Assembly: GCF_003026455.1 (NCBI RefSeq)
Contig: NZ_PYMB01000001.1
Span: 744,001-808,000 of the forward strand
DNA: 64,000 nucleotides
Direction: 5' to 3'
Origin: Photobacterium rosenbergii
GTDB lineage: Bacteria > Pseudomonadota > Gammaproteobacteria > Enterobacterales > Vibrionaceae
Below the pieces are notes generated by a model. It did not search any database and had not been told where the DNA came from. It was given only the letters and a program-made list of their open reading frames with translations. The position numbers and the translations under genes were made by a program. This document shows, one piece after another, positions 25,303 to 33,014 of this stretch (the stretch's first letter is position 1; each line of letters begins with the position of its first letter).

Positions 25303-25824
25303 TCATAAACGCGTTCGAGTAGAAAAAGTAAGCACGTCATCGGTATCATAGAGTCGCTTGTTGGTGCTTCGCATACCTAACTTTTTCAGCAAAGCTTCAG
25401 AACCTAAGTTACCTATTACCGCTACACCATAGATTTCAGACACTTTTCCGGTATCAAAAGTAAAATTCAAAACAGCTTTCGCTGCTTCAAAAGCATACCC
25501 TTTACCCTGATACTCAGTGAGCAGCCCGTATCGAATATCACAATATTTGGACTCAGGAATTTGCTCTACTCCCGCATAACCTATCTTGACTGTTGGGTCG
25601 CTTTTGAGTGACACAACAAATGTACCAAAGCCCTTTTCCCAATGACTGACTTTTTGAGGGACATAGTTTTCTATGTACTCCAAGCTGTAGGGTTTTCCAC
25701 CAGGGAGATATCGCGTGATCTCTTCACTGGTGAAGAGTTCGGTATAAATATCAATGTCTTCACATTGAACTGGGGTAAGTCTTAACCTTTCCGTTTCTAT
25801 CACTACATCTTCCATTTTCTTCAC
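25303..25824 (-). CDS. GNAT family N-acetyltransferase (RimJ/RimL type)
   Basis: A 173-residue acetyltransferase: ETERLRLTPVQCEDIDIYTELFTSEEITRYLPGG at the N-terminus, the acetyl-CoA loop LLTEYQGKGYAFEAAKAVLNFTF and the C-terminal GNLGSEALLKKLGM are typical of RimJ/RimL relatives. The start could be GTG at 25824 or ATG at 25815. It follows phzF-like gene by 18 nt. Substrate unknown. Confidence 0.85.
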   Translation of the reverse strand: MKKMEDVVIETERLRLTPVQCEDIDIYTELFTSEEITRYLPGGKPYSLEYIENYVPQKVSHWEKGFGTFVVSLKSDPTVKIGYAGVEQIPESKYCDIRYGLLTEYQGKGYAFEAAKAVLNFTFDTGKVSEIYGVAVIGNLGSEALLKKLGMRSTNKRLYDTDDVLTFSTRTRL

Positions 25825-25842
25825 AGCAACAAAAGTACTCTC

Positions 25843-26652
25843 CTATTCGACTGGTACCTGCATAGACCCTTTAATCACTGTGACCGCCGAACCTATCAAC
25901 TTAGTGCGCCCATTCGGTAGAAGCTCTGTAGAAACATACCCGCCACGAGCGGATGCTTGGTAGCCCATTAGTTTTAGCTTATTGAACTTCTCAGACCAAT
26001 AAACGGTCAAGGCGCAATGAGCAGAACCTGTAACTGGGTCTTCATTGACTCCTACCCAGGGGGCAAAATACCGTGAAACAAAATCTAAGTCGTCACTTCC
26101 TGAAGGTGTTGTAACCAGCACACCACGGCCACTAATTTGCTTCAATGCATCAAAGTTCGGCACGAGTTTCAATACTGTTTGTTCGCTATCCACTTCGATA
26201 AAGACCTTGGTATCGAACAAGCCGTAGGAGATAACTTGGCATTCCTCTATGCCTAAACCCTCCAATAGCTCTGAAGATTGGGCAACATCAAAATCGATAA
26301 CGGGTGAAGGAAAATCCAACTCGACGGTAGAATCGTTGATGAGCGCCGTTAAAGTTCCAGACAAGGTTTCAAAATGAACGCTATCACCGTCCTTCACATC
26401 TCCCCTTTCTTTGAGCACATGTGCAACTGCAAGGGTTCCGTGACCACACAGTTTCACCTCTGCTTTAGGGGTAAACCACCTCAATCTCATATCGGAAAGT
26501 GATAAAAATGCCGTTTCAGACACGGCCATTTCTTCAGCTATGGAAAGCATCAAGCTTTCACTCAACCCATTGGACGTAATACAGACTCCAGCAGGGTTCC
26601 CTTTGAATGCTTCACGAGTAAATGAGTCAACCTGATAGATATCTAAATCCAT
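25843..26652 (-). CDS. PhzF family isomerase/epimerase-like protein
   Basis: A 269-residue protein of the PhzF/diaminopimelate-epimerase fold: IYQVDSFTREAFKGNPAGVCI, the conserved glutamate in VSETAFL (about residue 46), LRWFTPKAEVKLCGHGTLAVAHVL and DPVTGSAHCAL. The family includes phenazine enzyme PhzF and many of unknown function; no phenazine genes are nearby. AGGAG is well placed. Confidence 0.88.
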   Translation of the reverse strand: MDLDIYQVDSFTREAFKGNPAGVCITSNGLSESLMLSIAEEMAVSETAFLSLSDMRLRWFTPKAEVKLCGHGTLAVAHVLKERGDVKDGDSVHFETLSGTLTALINDSTVELDFPSPVIDFDVAQSSELLEGLGIEECQVISYGLFDTKVFIEVDSEQTVLKLVPNFDALKQISGRGVLVTTPSGSDDLDFVSRYFAPWVGVNEDPVTGSAHCALTVYWSEKFNKLKLMGYQASARGGYVSTELLPNGRTKLIGSAVTVIKGSMQVPVE

Positions 26653-26706
26653 TGAATTCTCCTAATGAAATACAGTCGTATAGCGCCCTGTAAATGTATG
26701 AGCATC

Positions 26707-27486
26707 TCAACCGGCACGTAGCGCTAACAGCTCTGGAATATTATCCGTTTCTCTGTACAAAGAAAGGTTCTCATCCTGAGACTCAATAGCAATGATCGAC
26801 ATCCTATCTGCTAACTCATTACCCTCAATGCCGACATGCCCATTTACATGATGAATTGTAATTTGAGACGATAACTCTTGGTAAAGGGAGTACGCAGGTT
26901 TAATAATATCCAAGTTTTTAATATCACCTCCTGGCCTAGTCCAACCTTTTTTCTCCCAACCACTCGCCCACTTAGTAATACAATCGATAGAGTATTTTGA
27001 GTCACAGAAGATACCGACAGTTTTCCCACTAGCGAGCTTATCCTTGGCAAGCAGCAAAGCTTGGTTTAATCCATTCAGTTCCGCTGTATTGTTAGTGCCG
27101 AATGATTGATACATTCCATACCAAAGCTCACTCAGTTCGTTGTTCTCATAAACAGCAAGTCCAGTTCCTGCCTCTCCAGGATTCGGATCACATGCACCAT
27201 CTGTGTATATTTTCACATCAAATGACATAGCCTCTATTTGCTCTTGAGTTAGTGGCGCTGATTTAGATTTGATGGACTGTTTAACGGCCTTAGCTTTAGG
27301 TGCTTTTTTATGTACTGGAGCCTTTGATGGGCCCTTTTTTCCAAACGCGACTTCGGCTTCATCTAAGGTCGGGAACGACTTAAACCTTGCACCGGCAAAG
27401 CCATCAACCAGTGACTTACACCTCGCCCAAGTGGTGAAAATACCGGTTTCGCGACCTTTCCAAACTACGTAATATTTTTTAGCCAA
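26707..27486 (-). CDS. Ribonuclease HI with N-terminal hybrid-binding (viroplasmin-like) domain
   Basis: A 259-residue two-domain nuclease. Residues 1-48 (YYVVWKGRETGIFTTWARCKSLVDGF...FKSFPTLDEAEVAF) form the RNA-DNA hybrid-binding domain known from eukaryotic RNase H1 and caulimovirus viroplasmin. A Lys/Ala-rich linker follows, then RNase H with D96 (YTDGACDPNPG), E136 (NTAELNGL), D162 (FCDSKYS) and D227 (GNELADR). It cleaves RNA in hybrids. The start is a TTG six nt after AGGAG. Clearly an additional copy relative to the usual short RnhA, probably acquired. Confidence 0.92.
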   Translation of the reverse strand: MAKKYYVVWKGRETGIFTTWARCKSLVDGFAGARFKSFPTLDEAEVAFGKKGPSKAPVHKKAPKAKAVKQSIKSKSAPLTQEQIEAMSFDVKIYTDGACDPNPGEAGTGLAVYENNELSELWYGMYQSFGTNNTAELNGLNQALLLAKDKLASGKTVGIFCDSKYSIDCITKWASGWEKKGWTRPGGDIKNLDIIKPAYSLYQELSSQITIHHVNGHVGIEGNELADRMSIIAIESQDENLSLYRETDNIPELLALRAG

Positions 27487-27567
27487 ACTAGGCTCCTAGT
27501 CTGTAATTAATGGATATATAACCTAACATAAAGTGCGCCAACACCGAACCAACTAAGCGCAACAAAG

Positions 27568-28413
27568 CTAAATGACAACGCTACGCCCTGTGGGAAAATG
27601 CTCAAGCTTCTCACCAAGCACTCTTTTCAGTAAACCAAAGGCTTTCATGCCTGTACAATGGCCTGTATATAACTTATCTATCGGATAGGTTAGAAGAGAT
27701 TTCCCAATAGCCTCAATATCTTCCTCACTGCCGCCAATACTGTTAAATAGTGGTAAACCAACCAAGTGAAAACCACCAACAACAGCTTTAATTCTTGTGT
27801 TTGGAAAAAGCTCAATAGCTGTTTCAACCATATTAAGAACACCACTATGGGCACAGCCTGTAAAAACGATTAATCCATCACTTTCTTTAATGACCATAAG
27901 AAGCTCATGATCAAATGTATCAGGTTTGAAGCCTTGTCCAGAATCAGCATAAAGGTACTTATTTCCCTTCGGTTGCTCAAACCTACTGCTTAAATTTGTA
28001 ACGAGGAAAACATTAGGGAATATCTCTGTTGTCGTATTGACGAAACTTAACTGTTTCTTGGCTTTAACAAATAGGTCCTTATCTATACCGACATCACTTT
28101 TAAAACCAAAAGCCTTAAAGCAGTAATCTTTTTCCCCACATTCACGAAAATACACTTGAGCTTTAGAGTTACGGTCAAGAAAATGAGATACACCGTTACA
28201 ATGGTCATGGTGACGATGAGAAATAACGGCGGCATCTACATCTTGGATCCTTATGTTTAATGCCGCTGCATTGTCACAAAATGCTTGGCTACTACCAGCA
28301 TCAAAGAGTATCTGCCGCCCCATTGTCTTCAAATGAAGAGACAACCCTCTTTCAACCGTAAGATCTGTTCTATTCTCCAACCGAGAGTTATCGACTAAAG
28401 CTGTAAGTATCAT
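27568..28413 (-). CDS. MBL fold metallo-hydrolase
   Basis: A 281-residue metallo-beta-lactamase-fold protein starting at ATG 28413 (AGG upstream; a GTG lies at 28419). The metal motif is SHRHHDHCNG (H66, H68, D70, H71), with further ligand histidines in FTGCAHSGVLN, VVGGFHLVG and LYTGHCTG. This pattern matches the branch annotated as dihydropterin-aminobenzene phosphate synthase-like hydrolases. True substrate unknown. Confidence 0.87.
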   Translation of the reverse strand: MILTALVDNSRLENRTDLTVERGLSLHLKTMGRQILFDAGSSQAFCDNAAALNIRIQDVDAAVISHRHHDHCNGVSHFLDRNSKAQVYFRECGEKDYCFKAFGFKSDVGIDKDLFVKAKKQLSFVNTTTEIFPNVFLVTNLSSRFEQPKGNKYLYADSGQGFKPDTFDHELLMVIKESDGLIVFTGCAHSGVLNMVETAIELFPNTRIKAVVGGFHLVGLPLFNSIGGSEEDIEAIGKSLLTYPIDKLYTGHCTGMKAFGLLKRVLGEKLEHFPTGRSVVI

Positions 28414-28569
28414 AATCACCTAATGAGATTGACAGATTTCTTTGCGCTTAAAGAATGATATTGCTCCTTCTTATAAGGTTCAGTCACTATTGCTAAGCCT
28501 GAATACAGCCCTTGAAGGCCACTAAATCCTTGAAGGCTACTATGTCACAATCAACGCAATAATCGATTG

Positions 28570-29112
28570 TTATGAGCTTTTACCATCAATAAATTCAACA
28601 AAGTTTACCATGTGCCTTTTCAGTCTTTCTTCTACCTTTGCGTCAACTATCTGAAGCTCAGAATTCAGAACACTATCTACGCCTGTGATCATCATTTCAT
28701 GAACTGGATGAATACAGGAAAGAGTAGAATCGAAAACCAATTTGATATGAGCTTGGGCTCTCGCACCACCAACAGGACTATTTGCCTGAGTAATAATGGT
28801 AACTGGCTTATCCTTCAAGACTGAATTAAATGCAGGTCTTGACACCCAATCAATAGCATTTTTTAGCACGGCGGGAATACTGTGGTTGTATTCTGGAGTG
28901 CAAACAATGATGCCATCTGCTATTTCGACATCTTGAATCAGTTGACGGATATTTTCTGGCTTATCCTTAGCTAAGTCTTCACAGTAAAAAGGCAAGGAGT
29001 CCAACTGTGGAAAGGTATACTCATGCTCTGAGAAATACCCTTTTAAGGCGTTTAAGATTGCAACACTTTTACTCTTTGAGTGAAAGCTTCCTGATAACAG
29101 TAGTAATTTCAT
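28570..29112 (-). CDS. NADPH-dependent FMN reductase family protein
   Basis: A 180-residue flavodoxin-fold reductase. I start it at the ATG at 29112, giving the standard MKLLLLSGSFHSKSKS phosphate loop; an upstream ATG at 29163 lies inside an attC-like site and is rejected. CTPEYNHSIPAVLKNAIDWVSR is the family's flavin motif. It probably reduces quinones, chromate or azo compounds with a flavin. It abuts the end of the integron-like array but has no attC on its downstream side. Confidence 0.88.
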   Translation of the reverse strand: MKLLLLSGSFHSKSKSVAILNALKGYFSEHEYTFPQLDSLPFYCEDLAKDKPENIRQLIQDVEIADGIIVCTPEYNHSIPAVLKNAIDWVSRPAFNSVLKDKPVTIITQANSPVGGARAQAHIKLVFDSTLSCIHPVHEMMITGVDSVLNSELQIVDAKVEERLKRHMVNFVEFIDGKSS

Positions 29113-29132
29113 ATATCTTCCAATTTTTACGT

Positions 29133-29260
29133 GCCATAACGCCTGCAATAATCTGTAACGCACACTACCACGATACTAAAATCACTGCAGCGGAAACACG
29201 TAACCAAACATTGAACTGAACATGCCAAACGTTGGAAGTTGCGCTTAATGCTTGTATGGC
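29133..29260 (-). repeat. attC-like recombination site A
   Basis: The ends are near-complementary on the same strand: GCCATAACGCCTGCAATAA at the left and the reverse complement of GCTTAATGCTTGTATGGC at the right. The inner arms are also related (GTAACGCACACTACCAC against a right-hand copy of GTTGGAAGTTGCGC). This is the imperfect-hairpin layout of an integron attC, oriented so that the gene at 29272-29538 is its cassette. The core boxes are degenerate (5 of 7 matches to RYYYAAC and to GTTRRRY). Confidence 0.65.
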
Positions 29261-29271
29261 GAAGCCAAGTT

Positions 29272-29538
29272 TTACAGCTTTATCTCAACGTTATTTCGTA
29301 CATAAGTGGGGATAGATAACTGCTCATCCATATCTTTAAACTTTGGCTGTTGGGGCATAGACTCTATTACCGAGTTCAGTTCTTCATAACTGATGCCCAC
29401 AACTCGGCAGGCTGCCATCAATCCATTAATAAAGCACTTTTTATCACGTTTTTGCTGTTGCTCACTGGCAGGAATCGATGAGTACAATGCGCACTCTTTC
29501 GTTAGTACGGCGAGAAGTTCTTCTTTTGATGTGACCAT
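29272..29538 (-). CDS. Cassette-borne hypothetical protein
   Basis: An 88-residue protein starting at ATG 29538 (an upstream TTG at 29544 is less likely). It is mainly helical and charged, with one Cys pair (about residues 17 and 35), and ends ...TYVRNNVEIKL. No family recognised. It lies 11 nt from attC-like site A, as expected for an integron gene cassette. Confidence 0.6.
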   Translation of the reverse strand: MVTSKEELLAVLTKECALYSSIPASEQQQKRDKKCFINGLMAACRVVGISYEELNSVIESMPQQPKFKDMDEQLSIPTYVRNNVEIKL

Positions 29539-29628
29539 ATACAAACTCAGTTACCAGATAGTTTGGGCATATTATCAATGATTTAAGGTTCAACTTCCAA
29601 GAGCTAGATCTTACGATTGAAACCAAGT

Positions 29629-29755
29629 GCCTAAAGCCTAGTTGAGGAGTGAGCAACGCTACCACCTAACCTAAACCATTGTGCCATATAAACAAAAGCC
29701 AATTAATACCAAAGTCGCCAAACGTTGAAAATCTGTCTTAAACGGCTTGTATATG
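29629..29755 (-). repeat. attC-like recombination site B
   Basis: The left end GCCTAAA (6 of 7 to RYYYAAC) is followed by the conserved block GTGAGCAACGCTACCAC, also present in site C. The right end CAAACGTTGAAAATCTGTCTTAAACGGCTTGTATATG mirrors the right half of the other sites. It is the attC of the cassette carrying the plus-strand gene at 29837. Confidence 0.6.
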
Positions 29756-29836
29756 TAAATTCTCAACCCAAGCTCCGAGCTGATATGACTTTTGATGATA
29801 GACTAAATCAATAGTCCATTAAGTGAAGTTACCATC

Positions 29837-30238
29837 ATGAAAGACTGCAATCAGTGTGGAAAATGCTGCATCAAGTATGGCGACGGTGATTTAGCTGCTA
29901 CCCAAGAAGAGATAGACTTATGGGAGCTATTTAACCCAGACATTTTTGAATATGTAAAAGATGGAAAAATCTGGTTTGATCCTGAAACAAGAGAACAATT
30001 ACACCGTTGCCCGTTTTTAAAACTGGCACCAAAAGCCACAGCTGAAGAAAAAGACAAATACACCTGTAGCATTTACGTCGACCGACCAGAAGATTGTCGT
30101 CACTATCCTAGCCTGATCAATGAAATGGTTCGGGATGAATGCGAAATGATTGAAGTTGTTGACCTCGAAAACCCAAACAAAGCTCAGAAGCAACTAGACA
30201 AGCTAATGAGTTCAAGCCGTCCTTCGAGCTATTCCTAG
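29837..30238 (+). CDS. YkgJ family cysteine cluster protein
   Basis: A 133-residue protein with the YkgJ metal-binding start CNQCGKCC (C4, C7, C10, C11) and later cysteines in HRCPFL, YTCSIY and EDCRHYP. The family binds zinc or an iron-sulfur cluster; its role is unclear. It points against the direction of the cassette array, an arrangement seen for a minority of integron cassettes and usually implying its own promoter. Confidence 0.85.
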   Translation: MKDCNQCGKCCIKYGDGDLAATQEEIDLWELFNPDIFEYVKDGKIWFDPETREQLHRCPFLKLAPKATAEEKDKYTCSIYVDRPEDCRHYPSLINEMVRDECEMIEVVDLENPNKAQKQLDKLMSSSRPSSYS

Positions 30239-30256
30239 TGTGATTTTTGCACTTGC

Positions 30257-30510
30257 ATATAACGAATGACATGGACTCCCCCTCACCAGGGTCATGGCGT
30301 TGAAAGCCAATAAATACACCGAATGTAGAGCGGCAGTCCCAACCTTCCATATTCTAACGCTGTTGTTGACAACCGGGGGGAGTCCATGTAGCCGCATTAA
30401 GGTGTGAGCAACGCTACCACGAAACTCAACCAAACCACCGTAAACACAAAACCCAACGATGGAATGAAAAATGCCAAGCGGTGGGAATCACTCTTAAATG
30501 CTTGTTAAGT
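30257..30510 (-). repeat. attC-like recombination site C, interrupted by an inserted element
   Basis: The right end has a perfect GTTAAGT core (30504-30510) preceded by CTCTTAAATGCTT, and the inner block GTGAGCAACGCTACCAC matches site B. The left core ATATAAC (30257-30263, 6 of 7) is separated from the following GCCGCATTAAGG by a ~125-bp insert with inverted repeats. Without it the site would read ATATAACG-CCGCATTAAGG, a normal attC end. The site belongs to the cassette with the gene at 30505-31269, whose stop codon overlaps the right core. Confidence 0.72.
30264..30390. mobile_element. Small non-autonomous insertion with 14-bp inverted repeats, inside an attC
   Basis: ACATGGACTCCCCC at 30269-30282 and its exact complement at 30376-30389 bound a 93-bp interior without a gene. 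A few extra bases lie outside each repeat (about 5 on the left, 1 on the right), which fits the subterminal repeats of the IS1111 group of IS110-family elements, some of which target attC sites. I see no clear target duplication, also in keeping with that group. The family assignment is inferred from repeat layout and target only. Confidence 0.6.
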
Positions 30511-31269
30511 TTCATTTTTCGGAATACCACGTAGGGTCAACTCAAACTGGTACTGAGTCTCACAGTGATCACACTGGAATGAATACAAGTCTTCAATATT
30601 GGAATGAAAAATTGAAACCTTTTCTTTGCAAACACCACAATCGAATACGTACTTTGCACCGAACTCAACCGAGTTTTCGTTCACGCGAATACCATGCTCA
30701 ATACCACAACGATCATTTTGGCACTTAATCGATTCATTCTGTTCCACATATTTACGAGTAAATACAATGTCACTACTGCACGCCTCACAAGAAAATTTGT
30801 CATAATCTTTCTTGATAATCATTAAGTTACCCTTTGTAACTCGCTCTAATTTAGCAAAAATATCGAGAACTTTCTTTTTCTTAATAGTATATGTGCTAAC
30901 TTTTTTGGGCATCGGCAAATGCAGGTAGCTACCAAGCGAATTATAGAGTTTATTTAGTTCTTTTATGCTGAGGTTATTGTATTCAATTTTAGCTACCTCT
31001 TTGCCGTCCTCACCGTAAACAGACATGACTAAATCTTTATCTGCAAGTTCATCAAACATAGCTAAGAACTTAATAGCTTTATTTGGTTGCCAAGTTTCAA
31101 TTACCGTTTGAGGTAAGATTTCAGTTTCTTGATATAAACGTTCGTATACATGCGCTTCAATAAAGTAGCGCAATTCCAAACAAGCATATCTAATAGATTG
31201 CAAATCATCTTTTTCCAATAACATTTTCGCATTATTGAAATGAAAATTTTTGTCGTACTTATGTTCCAC
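30505..31269 (-). CDS. Cassette-borne hypothetical protein with zinc-ribbon-like cysteine pairs
   Basis: A 254-residue protein starting at GTG 31269 with a perfect AGGAGG Shine-Dalgarno. Residues 1-155 are helical and charged. The C-terminal part has four Cys pairs (C161/C164, C183/C188, C211/C214, C233/C236) that could form two zinc ribbons. Family not recognised. Zinc ribbons suggest nucleic-acid or protein binding, but no catalytic motif is visible. It is flanked by attC-like sites C and D. Confidence 0.75.
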   Translation of the reverse strand: MEHKYDKNFHFNNAKMLLEKDDLQSIRYACLELRYFIEAHVYERLYQETEILPQTVIETWQPNKAIKFLAMFDELADKDLVMSVYGEDGKEVAKIEYNNLSIKELNKLYNSLGSYLHLPMPKKVSTYTIKKKKVLDIFAKLERVTKGNLMIIKKDYDKFSCEACSSDIVFTRKYVEQNESIKCQNDRCGIEHGIRVNENSVEFGAKYVFDCGVCKEKVSIFHSNIEDLYSFQCDHCETQYQFELTLRGIPKNET

Positions 31270-31282
31270 ATTACCTCCTGAA

Positions 31283-31387
31283 ACTTAACGCCTGCAATAA
31301 GGTGTGCCCCATTGAACCTATAGAGCGCACCAAACTTCATAACAAAACCGCCGAGTAAAAGGCATCACCTTGATTGTCTTGTTATGT
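31283..31387 (-). repeat. attC-like recombination site D
   Basis: The left core ACTTAAC matches RYYYAAC fully and the right core GTTATGT matches GTTRRRY at 6 of 7. Between them CCTGCAATAAGGTGTG pairs imperfectly with GGCATCACCTTGATTGTC, giving the usual hairpin. It is the attC of the cassette carrying the gene at 31531-31986. Confidence 0.72.
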
Positions 31388-31530
31388 AATTATTCTGAGA
31401 AAAAGCCAAGAGCTTAACATAAGCGATTCAAGAGCTTTCGACCAACATTCCTATATACAAAAGTGATTCAAACCGCGACTTTAATGCGTTTTGAATCAGC
31501 TTAATTATTGGATAAACAAGAAAATAAGAG

Positions 31531-31986
31531 TTAAATCTTGTTTTTAAGTTTTTCTTTTTTCGCTTCTAAGTTTGATTTAGTATCATCTAGATTTTTTAGA
31601 CTTACTATGTCATTAAAAGTTTTGTAGCAAATTGCCGCAGCGAGGCCAACAAACCCTACCGAAATAGTCAGCACCATATTTACAACCAACACGGGAAGCA
31701 AAAAAGGCAAAGGGAAAACACTTACAAATAAAATTGAAGTTATAGCTGAAAACGCAAAAGCCAATGAAATGAACAAGTTTTTAAATGCATACTGTAATAA
31801 GTTCTTATACCCATAATCAAGAGATTCCAACAACTTCTCTTGATATTTTATTTCATTTATTTTTCCATTTATTCTTTTTTCTCTATTGCGACGATTGTGC
31901 CAAAATAACCAATTGACTAAAAACCCGCCAATTAGTGTAACTGCGATAGAAATGAAAAGCTCAAGTTGAGTTACTGTGGTTTCCAT
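31531..31986 (-). CDS. Cassette-borne small membrane protein
   Basis: A 151-residue protein from ATG 31986 (a TTG at 32010 is the alternative). One membrane segment lies at about residues 9-27, a basic helical stretch at 30-55, and two more segments at about 65-115, with a Lys-rich coiled-coil-like C-terminus. No family recognised. Strongly AT-rich, like much of the cassette array. Confidence 0.65.
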   Translation of the reverse strand: METTVTQLELFISIAVTLIGGFLVNWLFWHNRRNREKRINGKINEIKYQEKLLESLDYGYKNLLQYAFKNLFISLAFAFSAITSILFVSVFPLPFLLPVLVVNMVLTISVGFVGLAAAICYKTFNDIVSLKNLDDTKSNLEAKKEKLKNKI

Positions 31987-32435
31987 GCTTATAATAAACC
32001 TGTCTTGCAACGTTTAACCAAACAACGCATCTTACATCAAAACCTTTAAAATCAAAAGATTAACACTTAAATTTACGATACTTAGCAATAATACATAACA
32101 GCTTCATAGATTGAATCTTTCAACCTTAACTTTCTATACTATCTCACATAGCCACTTTTAAAACTCTGAAATACATAGAAAAAATGAAAAATAACAAAGT
32201 GATACATTGAAATTTTCAACATATCACTTTCGCCTTTATCACTCATAGTTACGCCGTCACTACTGCGCTAACAATAAGTATTGTTGTACCTGTTATTAAA
32301 GTGTCGTAGAAATGACTCTTAATGGGAAAGCGCTCACAACTTCACATCCTCAGAATGTAGCCAAGCCCCTCACATTGGTTTGAACGACTGTTGGCATCTA
32401 CACTTCTAGAACATTAGCCAACAAGGACATTACGC
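31987..32435. other. AT-rich intergenic region with an inverted repeat
   Basis: No gene is seen in 449 nt. At 32196-32230 a 17-nt inverted repeat (AAAGTGATACATTGAAA, 15 of 17 paired, 1-nt spacer) could form a long hairpin; on the minus strand it is followed by a T-rich tail, so it may be a terminator. The right part must contain the peroxiredoxin promoter. This stretch marks the change from cassette array to chromosomal backbone. Confidence 0.5.
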
Positions 32436-32909
32436 ATGATTCAACAAGGTCAATCTTTACCCAATGGTACGCTTAGCCAGTTAACTGATGATGGGATGCA
32501 AAGCCACTCTACCCAAGAGCTTTTTGCCAACAAAACTGTGGTACTATTTGCTGTACCTGGCGCTTTCACGCCAACTTGTTCAGAGGCTCACTTGCCCGGT
32601 TTCGTGGTTTTGGCAGATAAAATTAAAGAAAAAGGGGTCGACGTAATTGCGTGTGTCGCTGTGAATGACGCTTTTGTCATGCAGGCCTGGGGCGAGGCGC
32701 AAAATGCTTCCGAACTAATGATGCTGGCAGATGGTGATGCGAGCTTTACCAAATCACTGGGTCTAGTACTAGACACTGAGGGATTTGGTGGAATACGCTC
32801 ACAGCGTTATGCAATGATTGTTGAGAATGGTGTTGTCAAACAACTGAATGTCGAAGAAGGCGGCCAGTTCGAGGTCAGTTCGGCCGAGGCAATCCTTGCC
32901 GCGTTATAG
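32436..32909 (+). CDS. Prx5-type peroxiredoxin
   Basis: A 157-residue thiol peroxidase. The peroxidatic cysteine is C48 in the Prx5 signature VPGAFTPTCSEAHLPGF; a later AVNDAFVMQAWG block and GLVLDTEGFGGIRSQRYAM also match. It reduces hydrogen peroxide or organic peroxides using glutathione/glutaredoxin. Unlike Prx-glutaredoxin fusions of some bacteria, it has no C-terminal Grx domain. AAGGA precedes the ATG. Confidence 0.93.
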   Translation: MIQQGQSLPNGTLSQLTDDGMQSHSTQELFANKTVVLFAVPGAFTPTCSEAHLPGFVVLADKIKEKGVDVIACVAVNDAFVMQAWGEAQNASELMMLADGDASFTKSLGLVLDTEGFGGIRSQRYAMIVENGVVKQLNVEEGGQFEVSSAEAILAAL

Positions 32910-32924
32910 CATTGAGATTTTTCT

Positions 32925-32949
32925 GGATCGGGGCCAAGGTTCCCGATCC
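32925..32949. terminator. Hairpin between peroxiredoxin and the T6SS operon end
   Basis: GGATCGGG / CCCGATCC with a 9-nt loop lies between the convergent peroxiredoxin and kinase genes. The T-run is poor on both sides, so it may act as a weak two-way terminator. Confidence 0.5.
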
Positions 32950-33014
32950 CTTCACTCCCGTTCATCTCTATCTGATGGTTTTATTTCCACTGACTACTCC
33001 AACTTAGTCATTGG

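Noticed and set aside
28510..28542. Two 15-nt near-identical direct copies (CCTTGAAGGCCACTA, one mismatch) spaced 18 nt apart
   Set aside because: Only two copies and no associated gene or hairpin; a CRISPR or iteron reading is not supported.
29113..29163. Longer N-terminus for the FMN reductase starting at 29163
   Set aside because: It would lie within attC-like site A and precede the canonical MKLLLLSG flavodoxin start.
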